Shown piece by piece: positions 28,959 through 36,483 of a stretch of 41,420 bases of DNA (positions are counted from its first letter, which is position 1; the number at the start of each line of letters is the position of its first letter). Origin of the DNA: Thermodesulfovibrionia bacterium (GTDB taxonomy: Bacteria > Nitrospirota > Thermodesulfovibrionia > UBA6902); the NCBI GenBank assembly GCA_020053105.1, contig JAGVNU010000024.1, forward strand, positions 1-41,420, given 5' to 3'. A program made the translations under genes and the position numbers. The notes beneath the pieces are model-generated. The model had not been told where the DNA came from. It ran no database searches and was given only the letters and a program-made list of their open reading frames with translations.

Positions 28959-29800
28959 TATTTCTTAATCTTTTTTTGCGACTCTTTTTCTTTTAAATAG
29001 TTATGAGCTGAGACAACCGGTTTTTTAAGACGTTTTTCCAATGCCTTTCTGGCAATACCGGCAATACTTCCACCTTCCTGAGCATCGGTTTTCAACTTTT
29101 TCATTCCCTCAGAGTCCTCGGTACGGTGAATTTCCGTGGTAGCACGCTCTCCAAGCATCGTAAAGATCAGTTCAAAATCATCCATATGGTCCCGCAGATT
29201 CTGCCGCTTAAGTCCTTTGAGTTCTTTGTATTCGCCGGGAGTGATGCCAAAAGTTGCCTTTGATATCTCCGAAGTCAAAATTTCATAGTCTTTTTCTTCT
29301 GCCGCTCCCCGTTTCTGCCATTCATCGGTCAATTCTTCCCGGATGGCGATGCCGCGCATTCGCTTTTCAATCCAGTCATCGGAATAGCCTTTGAGCTTAT
29401 AAAGCATCCGCGTCCTTTTTGTGGCAAGCTCCGGATTTTCAATCTCCTGAACGCGCTCATAGCCCACTTTAGCCAGCCAGCGCTTGAAAGGCTCTGCCTT
29501 GGGTGAAGGGATGGATTGAATAAGTCTGAATATGCCTTCAGTATTCCAGCAATACATCTTTTGTTTACCGCCCGTTGTTTCCACTTCAAGCGTAAGGGGT
29601 GGTACAAATTGTACCCCCCCTTTACCGGTAAGTTTCGCCAGCTCCTCATCTCTCTGTTTTAATCGCTTGAAGTATTGCGCCGGATCATTGGAATCAGTCA
29701 ATGATTCAATAACATCGTTGATAACAAACCACCATTCATTCTGGTGCAAAGTTTTTCTGATTTTTTTACCTTTGAAAACAGCTAAATGTGTTTCCGTCAT
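28958..29800 (-). CDS. Bro-N domain (phage antirepressor-type) protein inserted in the cas operon
   Basis: A 280-aa protein. The N-terminal Bro-N domain (about 1-110: VFKGKKIRKTLHQNEWWFVI, then FRLIQSIPSPKAEPFKRWLA) is the DNA-binding module of baculovirus BRO and phage antirepressors. The C-terminal half (KRTRMLYKLKGYSDDWIEKR, KATFGITPGEYKELKGLKR, RTEDSEGMKKLKTDAQEGG) is the conserved tail of the chromosomal Bro-N family. A near-perfect ribosome site AAAGGAGG sits 5 bases before the ATG, and the stop overlaps the cas4 start (TAATG). This gene is not a standard part of type I-C operons. It is intact and co-directional, so it should be co-expressed with cas4-cas1-cas2. Whether it regulates the locus, or is a selfish passenger, is unknown. 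Confidence 0.85.
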   Translation of the reverse strand: MTETHLAVFKGKKIRKTLHQNEWWFVINDVIESLTDSNDPAQYFKRLKQRDEELAKLTGKGGVQFVPPLTLEVETTGGKQKMYCWNTEGIFRLIQSIPSPKAEPFKRWLAKVGYERVQEIENPELATKRTRMLYKLKGYSDDWIEKRMRGIAIREELTDEWQKRGAAEEKDYEILTSEISKATFGITPGEYKELKGLKRQNLRDHMDDFELIFTMLGERATTEIHRTEDSEGMKKLKTDAQEGGSIAGIARKALEKRLKKPVVSAHNYLKEKESQKKIKK

Positions 29801-29871
29801 TTAACCTCCTTTGCCGGTCCCCTTGCCTTTTGCCATGCAACAATATCCTCAAACCGTGTATTCTTCACCAT
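29797..29871 (-). pseudogene. Truncated S23/four-helix-bundle protein start
   Basis: A 24-codon ORF, MVKNTRFEDIVAWQKAR then GPAKEVK, ends in a TGA that overlaps the Bro-N start as ATGA. RFEDxxxWQKARxxxKEV is the opening of the 23S rRNA intervening-sequence (four-helix-bundle) family, normally about 120 aa. Only the first helix remains. It could act as a coupling peptide for the Bro-N gene. The upstream gap (29872-29973) has a run of nine G and no other recognisable gene. Confidence 0.5.
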
Positions 29872-29973
29872 TTCGGTCCCTTACTCTTTTAACTCCGTAA
29901 ACTCTTCAGCTCCCCAACTCTTTATACTTGTGCAGCGGGATGAGGTGTGGGGGGGGGTTTTGGGATAGGCATT

Positions 29974-30909
29974 TTAAATCCTCTCAATAGCAACATTGTT
30001 CGGATTAAATATTTCAGGCTCCAATCCCTGAAGACTCTTAAGCTTGATCGAATAATCCTCAATCTTTTTTGGGTCAGTTATCCCGTCTTTAGGATCAACG
30101 CTCAACGACCGATGAACCACAGCAGAAGAGTATTGTCCATGCTTAACGTTGTGATGCCACCAGATTACTGCAATTACTTCCATACTTCCCTCTGGACGGG
30201 CAGAAGATGAATCATTGTTAAATAACTTTTTAAGCGAGTCATGTATTGCCTCGGCGTCCTTATCTTCAAACCAAGTTTTTGAGGCAAGCTGAGGATTCAT
30301 TGCTCCATAAGAGACATACACGCCATGATCAACACGATGTTTCATGCCCATAGTATCTGATGCTTTCTTCGTGCCATCTCCTTCACCGCTAACACTTTTT
30401 GTAATCTGTATACTGGACACACTTACAGGAGTAATGCTAAATGCTGAATGAATCGAAACTGGCCCTCGAATTCCAATAGAAACGCCTGAGTCATCGCCTT
30501 TTTCTTCTTGATCTTCTTTTACCTCTTTGCCCTTCTTGGGCTTCTCCTTTTTTTTGCCCTTATATGCAAAGACCTGCCCGAACGATCTGACGTCGATCCA
30601 TTTTTTACAGACCTCTTCTCTATATGCTTTTTGATCTTCGGGCTTACTTTTTATCTCGCCTTCCACCCGTGAGCGCAGGCTTTTATACTCATCTCCATCC
30701 ATCCTATTGTCATCCGATTGAACAAATATCTGATTTCCTGCTTCCATCAGGCGATTTCTAATTTTACGCTTAAGACAAACATCAGACAACTCGCCCAATC
30801 CGTCGTAATTCGTCCTTGGTCGATTGCCATTTAACGGATCACCATTAGGGTTAGCTCCTTTCACACTAAACACGACCGCAAAATCAATTTTGTTTTTCAA
30901 TGTTTCCAT
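29974..30909 (-). CDS. cas7c: Type I-C Cascade backbone protein Cas7c (Csd2)
   Basis: A 311-aa RAMP protein that polymerises along the crRNA. Typical features are the start LKNKIDFAVVFSVKGANPNG (RNA-binding loop), DVRSFGQVFA, IGIRGPVSIHSAFSI and the C-terminal WWHHNVKHGQYSSA. A Lys/Glu-rich low-complexity loop lies near 118-145. A strong ribosome site (AAAAGGAGG) precedes the ATG, 14 bases after cas8c. Confidence 0.96.
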   Translation of the reverse strand: METLKNKIDFAVVFSVKGANPNGDPLNGNRPRTNYDGLGELSDVCLKRKIRNRLMEAGNQIFVQSDDNRMDGDEYKSLRSRVEGEIKSKPEDQKAYREEVCKKWIDVRSFGQVFAYKGKKKEKPKKGKEVKEDQEEKGDDSGVSIGIRGPVSIHSAFSITPVSVSSIQITKSVSGEGDGTKKASDTMGMKHRVDHGVYVSYGAMNPQLASKTWFEDKDAEAIHDSLKKLFNNDSSSARPEGSMEVIAVIWWHHNVKHGQYSSAVVHRSLSVDPKDGITDPKKIEDYSIKLKSLQGLEPEIFNPNNVAIERI

Positions 30910-30923
30910 GAATAATCCTCCTT

Positions 30924-31328
30924 TTATTTGTCTGTTTCTGATACTGTTTCTGGTTCGCTTTCATTGGTATTACTACTGCCCTTTGGCCTAAGTGCTTCAC
31001 GCTGGCAGCTATAGGCAAGTAAAAATTCACCGCTTAGTTTTTTATCATTCATAAAATCTTCGGTATCAAACATGTTTTTTACTTCATCAATCAATGCCTG
31101 TCTTTTTTGAGACTGTGCTCCTAATCTTGCCTTGTACGGTGAAAGTGAAAGCTCAATGTTTCTCCAAGTACTGTAAGGATGTTCAGCAAAATGCTGCATT
31201 AATCTTGCAGCATTTGTCTGCCTATCTTCACCTGCCTTATTTAAAGCCCATTGCTCCAGACTGTCCGCCAACGCTAACAGCCGCCCAAACAAATAATCAC
31301 GTGTCTTTCTACTCTCATCTAATGCCAT
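30924..31328 (-). CDS. cas11c: Cas11c small subunit from an internal start in cas8c
   Basis: Type I-C systems are known to make their small subunit Cas11c by internal initiation in cas8c. Here ATG 31328 (codon 502 of cas8c, in frame) is preceded by a perfect AAGGAGG at 31337-31343 with 8-base spacing, the best ribosome site inside the gene. The product is 134 aa and starts MALDESRKTRDYLFGRLLAL, helical throughout, as expected for Cas11c. Two to five copies would line the Cascade belly. The ribosome site is directly visible; the functional call rests on the published precedent. Confidence 0.8.
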   Translation of the reverse strand: MALDESRKTRDYLFGRLLALADSLEQWALNKAGEDRQTNAARLMQHFAEHPYSTWRNIELSLSPYKARLGAQSQKRQALIDEVKNMFDTEDFMNDKKLSGEFLLAYSCQREALRPKGSSNTNESEPETVSETDK

Positions 31329-32831
31329 ACTGTATTCCTCCTTCTCGTTTAATTTTCTAAAAAGTGCACAGGCGATTCCGAGAGTTTTTCTCCATTCCCA
31401 TCCCTCTATGCCAGCCCGGTTACATGCCCGACGAACTGCCGACTCAACAATGTCACGAGGAATCTTCTGCCCATCAACAATGCATGGCAAAAGACGTTCA
31501 ACTGTTGACTTCTTTAACTTATCATCCACTCTGCTTCCATACGCGGCTTCCGCGATGTCTTTGGGAGCAGGTGCGCCGACAAATCGAAAATACTTTCTCT
31601 TTAGTTTTTTATTATCCTTGTCTTCAACAAATCGATAGTCGTGAATCCATGCACAGGTATAGTGCCACATCTCTAAACGCTCAAGAAATTCTGATCCTGT
31701 CAGTTCACGATAGAAGGCAATTGCCATGCGGCCCGGAGTTGCGGAATCAAGGCCCATAATCACAACACCATTTGTATCTCCTAACTCTGCTTTATAACCC
31801 GCTATTTTATGTCTTAGTTTAATAGCGAGATGCTGCCCAGTGGGTACGTTATCAGGCTCATCACTCTTAAGATTCTCTTCTCCTAAGAGAGTCAGAGGGT
31901 CGGCAAGGGGATCTGGAATTTCTACGCCTGAGGTCGCCCATGCTACAATAGCCTGATCTCCGTTACGATAACCTTGACGACTGATAAGCCAACGTAAAGC
32001 GCTGTGCGCTTTCTGAGTTACCTCAAAGCCAACGCCGCATGCTTGCCCTGCATCTGAGAAACGTCCACGAAACGTAAATCCTGATGTGTCATTTGATGAA
32101 ATCAGTTTTGCCTTATCGCCATCATGACGCAACTTGGCTGGGTGTTGCTCCGCGCTCAAGAGTTCTTTGCCTGTAACATAACAAAGGGTTTTCTCTTGTT
32201 TTATATTTGAGTAATAGTTTATCCAGCTATCCCAAAGCGTTTTGTCTTCCCAAACCTTTGAACATTTGTCACCAGGAATTTCGACTTCCCATCGGATGAA
32301 CGCTTCGGATTGATCCTTTAGCACCTTGAAAATATCAGGAGCATCCTTGCTCTTCTTTTCAGGCTTTTCAATCAATTTTTCATCATCGCCTGTAATTAAA
32401 ACCTTATGAGTAATCAAATCGCCTATCACACGCCCCTTATTTATGTACTCAAACACTGCAAGTGCCTTTGGATGTGACGTGCACCATTTCTCAAGCTCTG
32501 ATTGATACTTCATAAAATAGGAATCCTTGTTTCCACCATAATCTGTATAGTCCTTTGCCACATACTGCAACTTATCACACAAAGGATGCGCTGCTTCACC
32601 GCTTGTACGGCCACCGGAACTTTCCGTACTTGGAATTATCGTTCTTGCATCTTCTTTAGTCACTACTCTGGCCCTCTTGAAATTCCCTTTATGATCAATA
32701 ACAATTTCAATTTGAGCCTTATTCGTTGTATGGCAAATCGGAAGAAGCGGGACTTCTTTTTTAGATGCCACATGGCCAATCATCGACTGGCAATTCTCAT
32801 AGGTTTCATATAGTTTTTGTATCCAGCTCAT
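30924..32831 (-). CDS. cas8c: Type I-C large subunit Cas8c (Csd1)
   Basis: A 635-aa Cascade large subunit that recognises the PAM. It begins MSWIQKLYETYENC and has the Csd1 hallmarks IVIDHKGNFKRARVV, AKLISSNDTSGFTFRGRF, VGFEVTQKAHSALRWLI and NGVVIMGLDSATPGRMAIA. The start overlaps the cas5c stop by ATGA. Its C-terminal 134 codons also encode Cas11c from an internal start (see that entry). Length is at the upper end of the family. Confidence 0.96.
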   Translation of the reverse strand: MSWIQKLYETYENCQSMIGHVASKKEVPLLPICHTTNKAQIEIVIDHKGNFKRARVVTKEDARTIIPSTESSGGRTSGEAAHPLCDKLQYVAKDYTDYGGNKDSYFMKYQSELEKWCTSHPKALAVFEYINKGRVIGDLITHKVLITGDDEKLIEKPEKKSKDAPDIFKVLKDQSEAFIRWEVEIPGDKCSKVWEDKTLWDSWINYYSNIKQEKTLCYVTGKELLSAEQHPAKLRHDGDKAKLISSNDTSGFTFRGRFSDAGQACGVGFEVTQKAHSALRWLISRQGYRNGDQAIVAWATSGVEIPDPLADPLTLLGEENLKSDEPDNVPTGQHLAIKLRHKIAGYKAELGDTNGVVIMGLDSATPGRMAIAFYRELTGSEFLERLEMWHYTCAWIHDYRFVEDKDNKKLKRKYFRFVGAPAPKDIAEAAYGSRVDDKLKKSTVERLLPCIVDGQKIPRDIVESAVRRACNRAGIEGWEWRKTLGIACALFRKLNEKEEYSMALDESRKTRDYLFGRLLALADSLEQWALNKAGEDRQTNAARLMQHFAEHPYSTWRNIELSLSPYKARLGAQSQKRQALIDEVKNMFDTEDFMNDKKLSGEFLLAYSCQREALRPKGSSNTNESEPETVSETDK

Positions 32832-33598
32832 TTATGAACCTCCCACTCTTTAAAACCTTCCAGTAATCCTTCCTCTTCCAACCCAACCGATTGAGGTGGA
32901 TTGGCTTTCATATGCCGTACTTTTTTTCGTATACCACATGCTTCAGGTCTGATAAAATCAATCTTGCCGTCAACCATCGTAGGACGCCAGAACCGGGAAT
33001 GAAGCGCATTATTTCCAATCTCGTCAGGATAATCAAAGCCATGAAACATCAGATCAAAGGCTATTTCACCGTAATTATCGTACTCGCTTTTCCCTTCTCC
33101 AAACATACAGGGTTCAACATATCCCTGGCACTCCCTTGCGCCTAAAAATATGTCCCTTCTGCCCCCTATCTTTATCATCCGCTTTGCAACAAAAAAATGT
33201 TTATGTTCATTTCTATCTTTCTCCATATCCTTGCGATTCGTGTTCCATTCAAAGTGTGCCTGAACTTGATACTCAACATCTGCCAAATAAGTATAAATCG
33301 CTAAATCGTGTAATGATTCTTCTTTCTTTTTAGTTCTGTCTCGTAGGCTTGGATAGACACCAGAATAATTCATTGGTTTTGAGCTCCGAGTCTGTGTCCT
33401 AATACGCTTCATAACCCTGACCTTATCGATAATCCAAACAATAGTCGGCTTCCAATAAACCGAACTTAATACACCCTTCAACGCTTCATAGGTCGGAATG
33501 TGATAAGAACATTTCTCTCCGCCTATCTTTGTCAGCGGATCAGTAAAGAGGGCGTATTTACCCGAAACTTTGAAGTCAACTCTGTTTTCTTTTTCCAT
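32828..33598 (-). CDS. cas5c: Type I-C Cas5c (Cas5d), crRNA-processing endoribonuclease
   Basis: In type I-C, Cas5c replaces Cas6: it cuts the repeat and caps the 5' handle. I choose ATG 33598 (256 aa), because AGGAGG at 33604-33609 overlaps the GTG two codons upstream and is correctly spaced (5 bases) only for the ATG. The protein has VDFKVSGKYALFTDPLTKIG, the conserved IPTYEALKGVLSSVYWKPT, and the EHKHFFVAKRM segment, whose Lys-His corresponds to the catalytic region of Cas5c. The stop overlaps cas8c by ATGA. Confidence 0.95.
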   Translation of the reverse strand: MEKENRVDFKVSGKYALFTDPLTKIGGEKCSYHIPTYEALKGVLSSVYWKPTIVWIIDKVRVMKRIRTQTRSSKPMNYSGVYPSLRDRTKKKEESLHDLAIYTYLADVEYQVQAHFEWNTNRKDMEKDRNEHKHFFVAKRMIKIGGRRDIFLGARECQGYVEPCMFGEGKSEYDNYGEIAFDLMFHGFDYPDEIGNNALHSRFWRPTMVDGKIDFIRPEACGIRKKVRHMKANPPQSVGLEEEGLLEGFKEWEVHK

Positions 33599-33612
33599 GA
33601 ACACCTCCTATA

Positions 33613-36105
33613 TCAACCATTCAAAAACCCCATATCGTTTACCGGCTTCTCGCTTAATCCAAATTCATCACTATAATATTGTTCATCAAGATACAATATC
33701 CCAGAACCTGTCTGTACTTCATAAACAGCTTGCTCTTGCAATCTTTTCAACACGTCCGGGAAAACATTTACCGAATAACGTTGTGCCCGCCGGATTAGTT
33801 TGTATTGCTTTTCTAATTCATATGCGGAGCAAAGTTCATTGACAATATCTTTCCCTTCTTCCCCATATGGCACAACGATTCCGCGTGTTATAGACGCAAT
33901 CGCCTGAAAGGATTTGGCAGCCGTCATAAACGCCTGTCTCAAAGGAATTGCAGGATACTTACCTTTGATTCGCTTATGCTCCTCTACTGACAATGAATTA
34001 ACTGACAGGAGACTAAACAGATTGTCTTCCCGACCGACAGGAGAATCAGCGGTAACAGGATAATCCATCTCTTTAGCCCTTTGATAGAAGTAATATTGAT
34101 AATATTGTTCCATCGCTTCAGGACTTATTATGTTATTCCCAAGTCTTCCCGGGGTGTCTTTAAATTCACCAAGCAGTCGCTCGGTCTTCTCTTTACCAAT
34201 TCTGATATCCTCAATCCTGTTTATATTTTCTTCCGCAGGATTGATTATTAATACTTCGCCGGGTGTTAATCGTTCACGATGCCGATTACACCTGCCAGCG
34301 GCTTGAGCTATTGAATCAAGCCCTGCGACAAAACGGATGACTGATCCAAAAGAAATATCTATACCTGCCTCAATAAGCTGGGTGCTGACACAAATAACCG
34401 GCTTAGGCGGGCCATATAACCCAAAGTCCCATGGTCTAAGGCATGATTTGATTTGATCAAGCACATGCATACGATGAGCTGGACACATATTTGTGCTCAA
34501 GTGGTAAGTTGCTACATTGTCCATCTGCCTACATTGCTGATAAATCTCTCTTGCTGATGTCTTCGTATTCACAACCACCAGAACGCTGCCTGATTCGAGT
34601 ATCTTTTTGCCTGCGAGTTCTTTTATCTCATCGTTGCTCCAGCCCCCGACTTTTGTTTTATCTTTAACCTCAACGCGCTTCAAATCATCGAACAATTGTC
34701 TCGCATTAGGAATCATTTGTTGTTCTATGGTAATAGTCAAGGCCCGTGACTTCGGTTCGATTTTATCCAACAGCGGCTGAGTCGCAGTGCAAAGCACAAC
34801 TGTCGAACTGCAATTGTTTACCAGAAAGTTTACAGCCGTATTGAACAACTGCACACACTTAACCGGCAATGTTTGGACTTCATCAAAAATAATTACTGCG
34901 TTTGCAAGCTGATGCATTCTGCGCACGCCTTGCGTCCCTGAACCAAACAACGCCTCAAGAACTTGTACATTGGTTGTCAGCACGATAGGCGCATCCCAAT
35001 TTTCAGAAAGCGCCTTTTGTTTTGTTGTCTCTTTATCTGGCATCAGATTAGAGTGATGTTCCAATACAATGCGATTCAGATATTTTCCCTTCTTGTTCTT
35101 TTCTTCTAAAACCTTACGTATCTCATCAGCATTCTGATCAATAATGGTAGTAAAAGGCAACACATAAATAATTCTGTCCATCTTGTGCTTGGCTGCATGA
35201 TGCAAAGCAAATCTCAGACTGGCAAACGTCTTCCCGCCACCCGTTGGAACTGTCAACTGATACAAACCCTTCGGCCTATCCGCAAAATCGTAACAGGCTT
35301 GCGATATTTTCTGACGTATAACATTAATACCTTTTGAGTCAAAATCTTCCAACTTTTTGTTTAATCTGTCTATCAAAACTTTCCAATCCTCATAGTCTCC
35401 ATGATGCCGTAATTTGGCTAATGCAGGCACTTCAAAATCAGCCGTATCCAACCTGTCAGCGTCAATAAGGCAACTGAATAGAATCCGCACCAGCATCCCA
35501 CATTTAAAAGCACGGGTTTCCTGTGAATCATGAGCGGTTTTCAATACCTTAAACCCATCTATAAGAGTTTGTGAAAAGTCTGTTGATTGCAACCTGTTCA
35601 TTATATAAGCTTTCGCCTCATAGCTGAGCTTTTTGATTGCTTCAACGACATGAGCTTTTTCTTCTCTTTTGCCCATACGCTTTAAATAGACATCTATGCC
35701 GCCTGGAGAAATACAGTCGATCAATCCGGAATGATGCGAGGATAAACATAACGACAAGACTTGTGCGACAAATATGCCTTCAGTCCCTTTGTTCGCAAGA
35801 GTTTGATAAATCCATTGTGCCCCGGCAGTGGAATGATCGACTTTTCCTTTCATTCCGGCAGCATCAACGTAATCGTCTTCGTCGGGATTGATAAGCCCAA
35901 CGGCTGATTTAATGTAATCTTGAAACTCCTTGCCTGCTTTTCCAATATCGTGTAAAAGCCCGATCAACTCACCTTGATCCTTCAGCCCGATCTTTGAAGC
36001 AAACTCACCCGATATTTTTGAAACCGCTTTGAGATGATGTGACAGCCAGTGGACTTCGCCGTCTTTTTCTCTTCGATGAGCAATATAATCTTCTTTATTA
36101 AACAT
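33613..36105 (-). CDS. cas3: CRISPR effector helicase-nuclease Cas3 (HD fused)
   Basis: An 830-aa protein that degrades target DNA after Cascade recruitment. The N-terminal HD nuclease has H23/H24, H52-D53 (LLHDIGKAG), D90-H91 (VDHSTAGAQW) and the downstream His pair (LSSHHSGLID). The SF2 helicase part has Walker A VPTGGGKT (286-293), DEVQ at 408-411, motif III TATQP and motif VI AGRCNRHRE. All motifs look intact. It is the first cas gene. GGGGGGTGA serves as ribosome site, and its first codons overlap the 3' end of a 40-codon ORF6N-like upstream frame. Confidence 0.96.
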   Translation of the reverse strand: MFNKEDYIAHRREKDGEVHWLSHHLKAVSKISGEFASKIGLKDQGELIGLLHDIGKAGKEFQDYIKSAVGLINPDEDDYVDAAGMKGKVDHSTAGAQWIYQTLANKGTEGIFVAQVLSLCLSSHHSGLIDCISPGGIDVYLKRMGKREEKAHVVEAIKKLSYEAKAYIMNRLQSTDFSQTLIDGFKVLKTAHDSQETRAFKCGMLVRILFSCLIDADRLDTADFEVPALAKLRHHGDYEDWKVLIDRLNKKLEDFDSKGINVIRQKISQACYDFADRPKGLYQLTVPTGGGKTFASLRFALHHAAKHKMDRIIYVLPFTTIIDQNADEIRKVLEEKNKKGKYLNRIVLEHHSNLMPDKETTKQKALSENWDAPIVLTTNVQVLEALFGSGTQGVRRMHQLANAVIIFDEVQTLPVKCVQLFNTAVNFLVNNCSSTVVLCTATQPLLDKIEPKSRALTITIEQQMIPNARQLFDDLKRVEVKDKTKVGGWSNDEIKELAGKKILESGSVLVVVNTKTSAREIYQQCRQMDNVATYHLSTNMCPAHRMHVLDQIKSCLRPWDFGLYGPPKPVICVSTQLIEAGIDISFGSVIRFVAGLDSIAQAAGRCNRHRERLTPGEVLIINPAEENINRIEDIRIGKEKTERLLGEFKDTPGRLGNNIISPEAMEQYYQYYFYQRAKEMDYPVTADSPVGREDNLFSLLSVNSLSVEEHKRIKGKYPAIPLRQAFMTAAKSFQAIASITRGIVVPYGEEGKDIVNELCSAYELEKQYKLIRRAQRYSVNVFPDVLKRLQEQAVYEVQTGSGILYLDEQYYSDEFGLSEKPVNDMGFLNG

Positions 36106-36220
36106 GTTTCTTCGTCACCCCCCATTCCCCCGACCCGACCACATCCGCAAACAAATTCGCAAGTCCCCTTATAAGCAAAATCTTTCTTTCAATTACTTCT
36201 ACCGGTACTATTGTCTGCAT
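36098..36220 (-). pseudogene. ORF6N-like 40-codon upstream ORF overlapping the cas3 start
   Basis: A 40-codon ORF begins at ATG 36220 with a GGGGGG ribosome site and ends in a TAA that overlaps the first 8 bases of cas3. Its start, TIVPVEVIERKILLIRG, closely matches the opening of ORF6N-domain (phage KilA-N/antirepressor group) proteins, where the consensus continues with KVMLDxDLAxLYGV. Here LANLFADV follows directly, as if about eight codons were deleted, and the rest is unfamiliar. It lies about 25 bases after the predicted cas transcription start, so it may work as a leader peptide for cas3. Family match is from memory. Confidence 0.5.
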
Positions 36221-36251
36221 TTGTCCCCCCTGATTAAAAAATTAATACCGT

Positions 36252-36280
36252 ATTCTATCTCTTTACATTTCTTTTGCCAA
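36252..36280 (-). promoter_or_regulatory. Promoter of the cas operon
   Basis: On the minus strand TTGGCA (36275-36280) and TAGAAT (36252-36257) are 17 bases apart, each 5/6 to consensus. Initiation near 36245 would put the ORF6N-like frame and cas3 on one leader. Confidence 0.65.
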
Positions 36281-36314
36281 GATATTTCCCTAAATATTTT
36301 CATAGACAATGTCC

Positions 36315-36343
36315 TGGACCGATCACAATTTGTGACCGGTCCA
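36315..36343. promoter_or_regulatory. 29-bp near-perfect palindrome upstream of the cas promoter
   Basis: TGGACCGATCACAA (36315-36328) and TTGTGACCGGTCCA (36330-36343) are inverted arms with one mismatch in 14 and a single central T. It lies 35 bases upstream of the -35 element. Its size and symmetry suit an operator for a dimeric regulator. No T run follows, so a terminator is less likely. Confidence 0.5.
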
Positions 36344-36375
36344 TTTCTCTATTTCAAAAATGAAGGAAAAAGGAA

Positions 36376-36435
36376 CTAGATTCCCGCTTAAGCCTGTCCC
36401 CGCAGGCAGTAATCGGGGAGACTGCCGGAATGACA
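36376..36435. repeat. Dispersed palindromic intergenic repeat (REP/MITE-like)
   Basis: A segment running from CTAGATTCCCGC to CCGGAATGACA, with an internal CCCCG/CGGGG dyad, resembles the small palindromic elements with ends ATTCC/GGAAT and the tail GGAATGACA that recur between genes in many deltaproteobacterial and Nitrospirota genomes. Only one copy is visible here. Confidence 0.4.
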
Positions 36436-36483
36436 GCTTAATAAAGACAGGGCATTTATATTACAGGTATCAATAGCTGACAG

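Noticed and set aside
36315-36343. Palindrome as a CRP/FNR site
   Set aside because: CRP sites read TGTGA-N6-TCACA. Here the half-sites are in the opposite order and the symmetry extends well beyond them.
36104-36379. 91-aa plus-strand ORF opposite the cas promoter region
   Set aside because: It overlaps the cas3 start, promoter and palindrome, has no ribosome site and no recognisable sequence.
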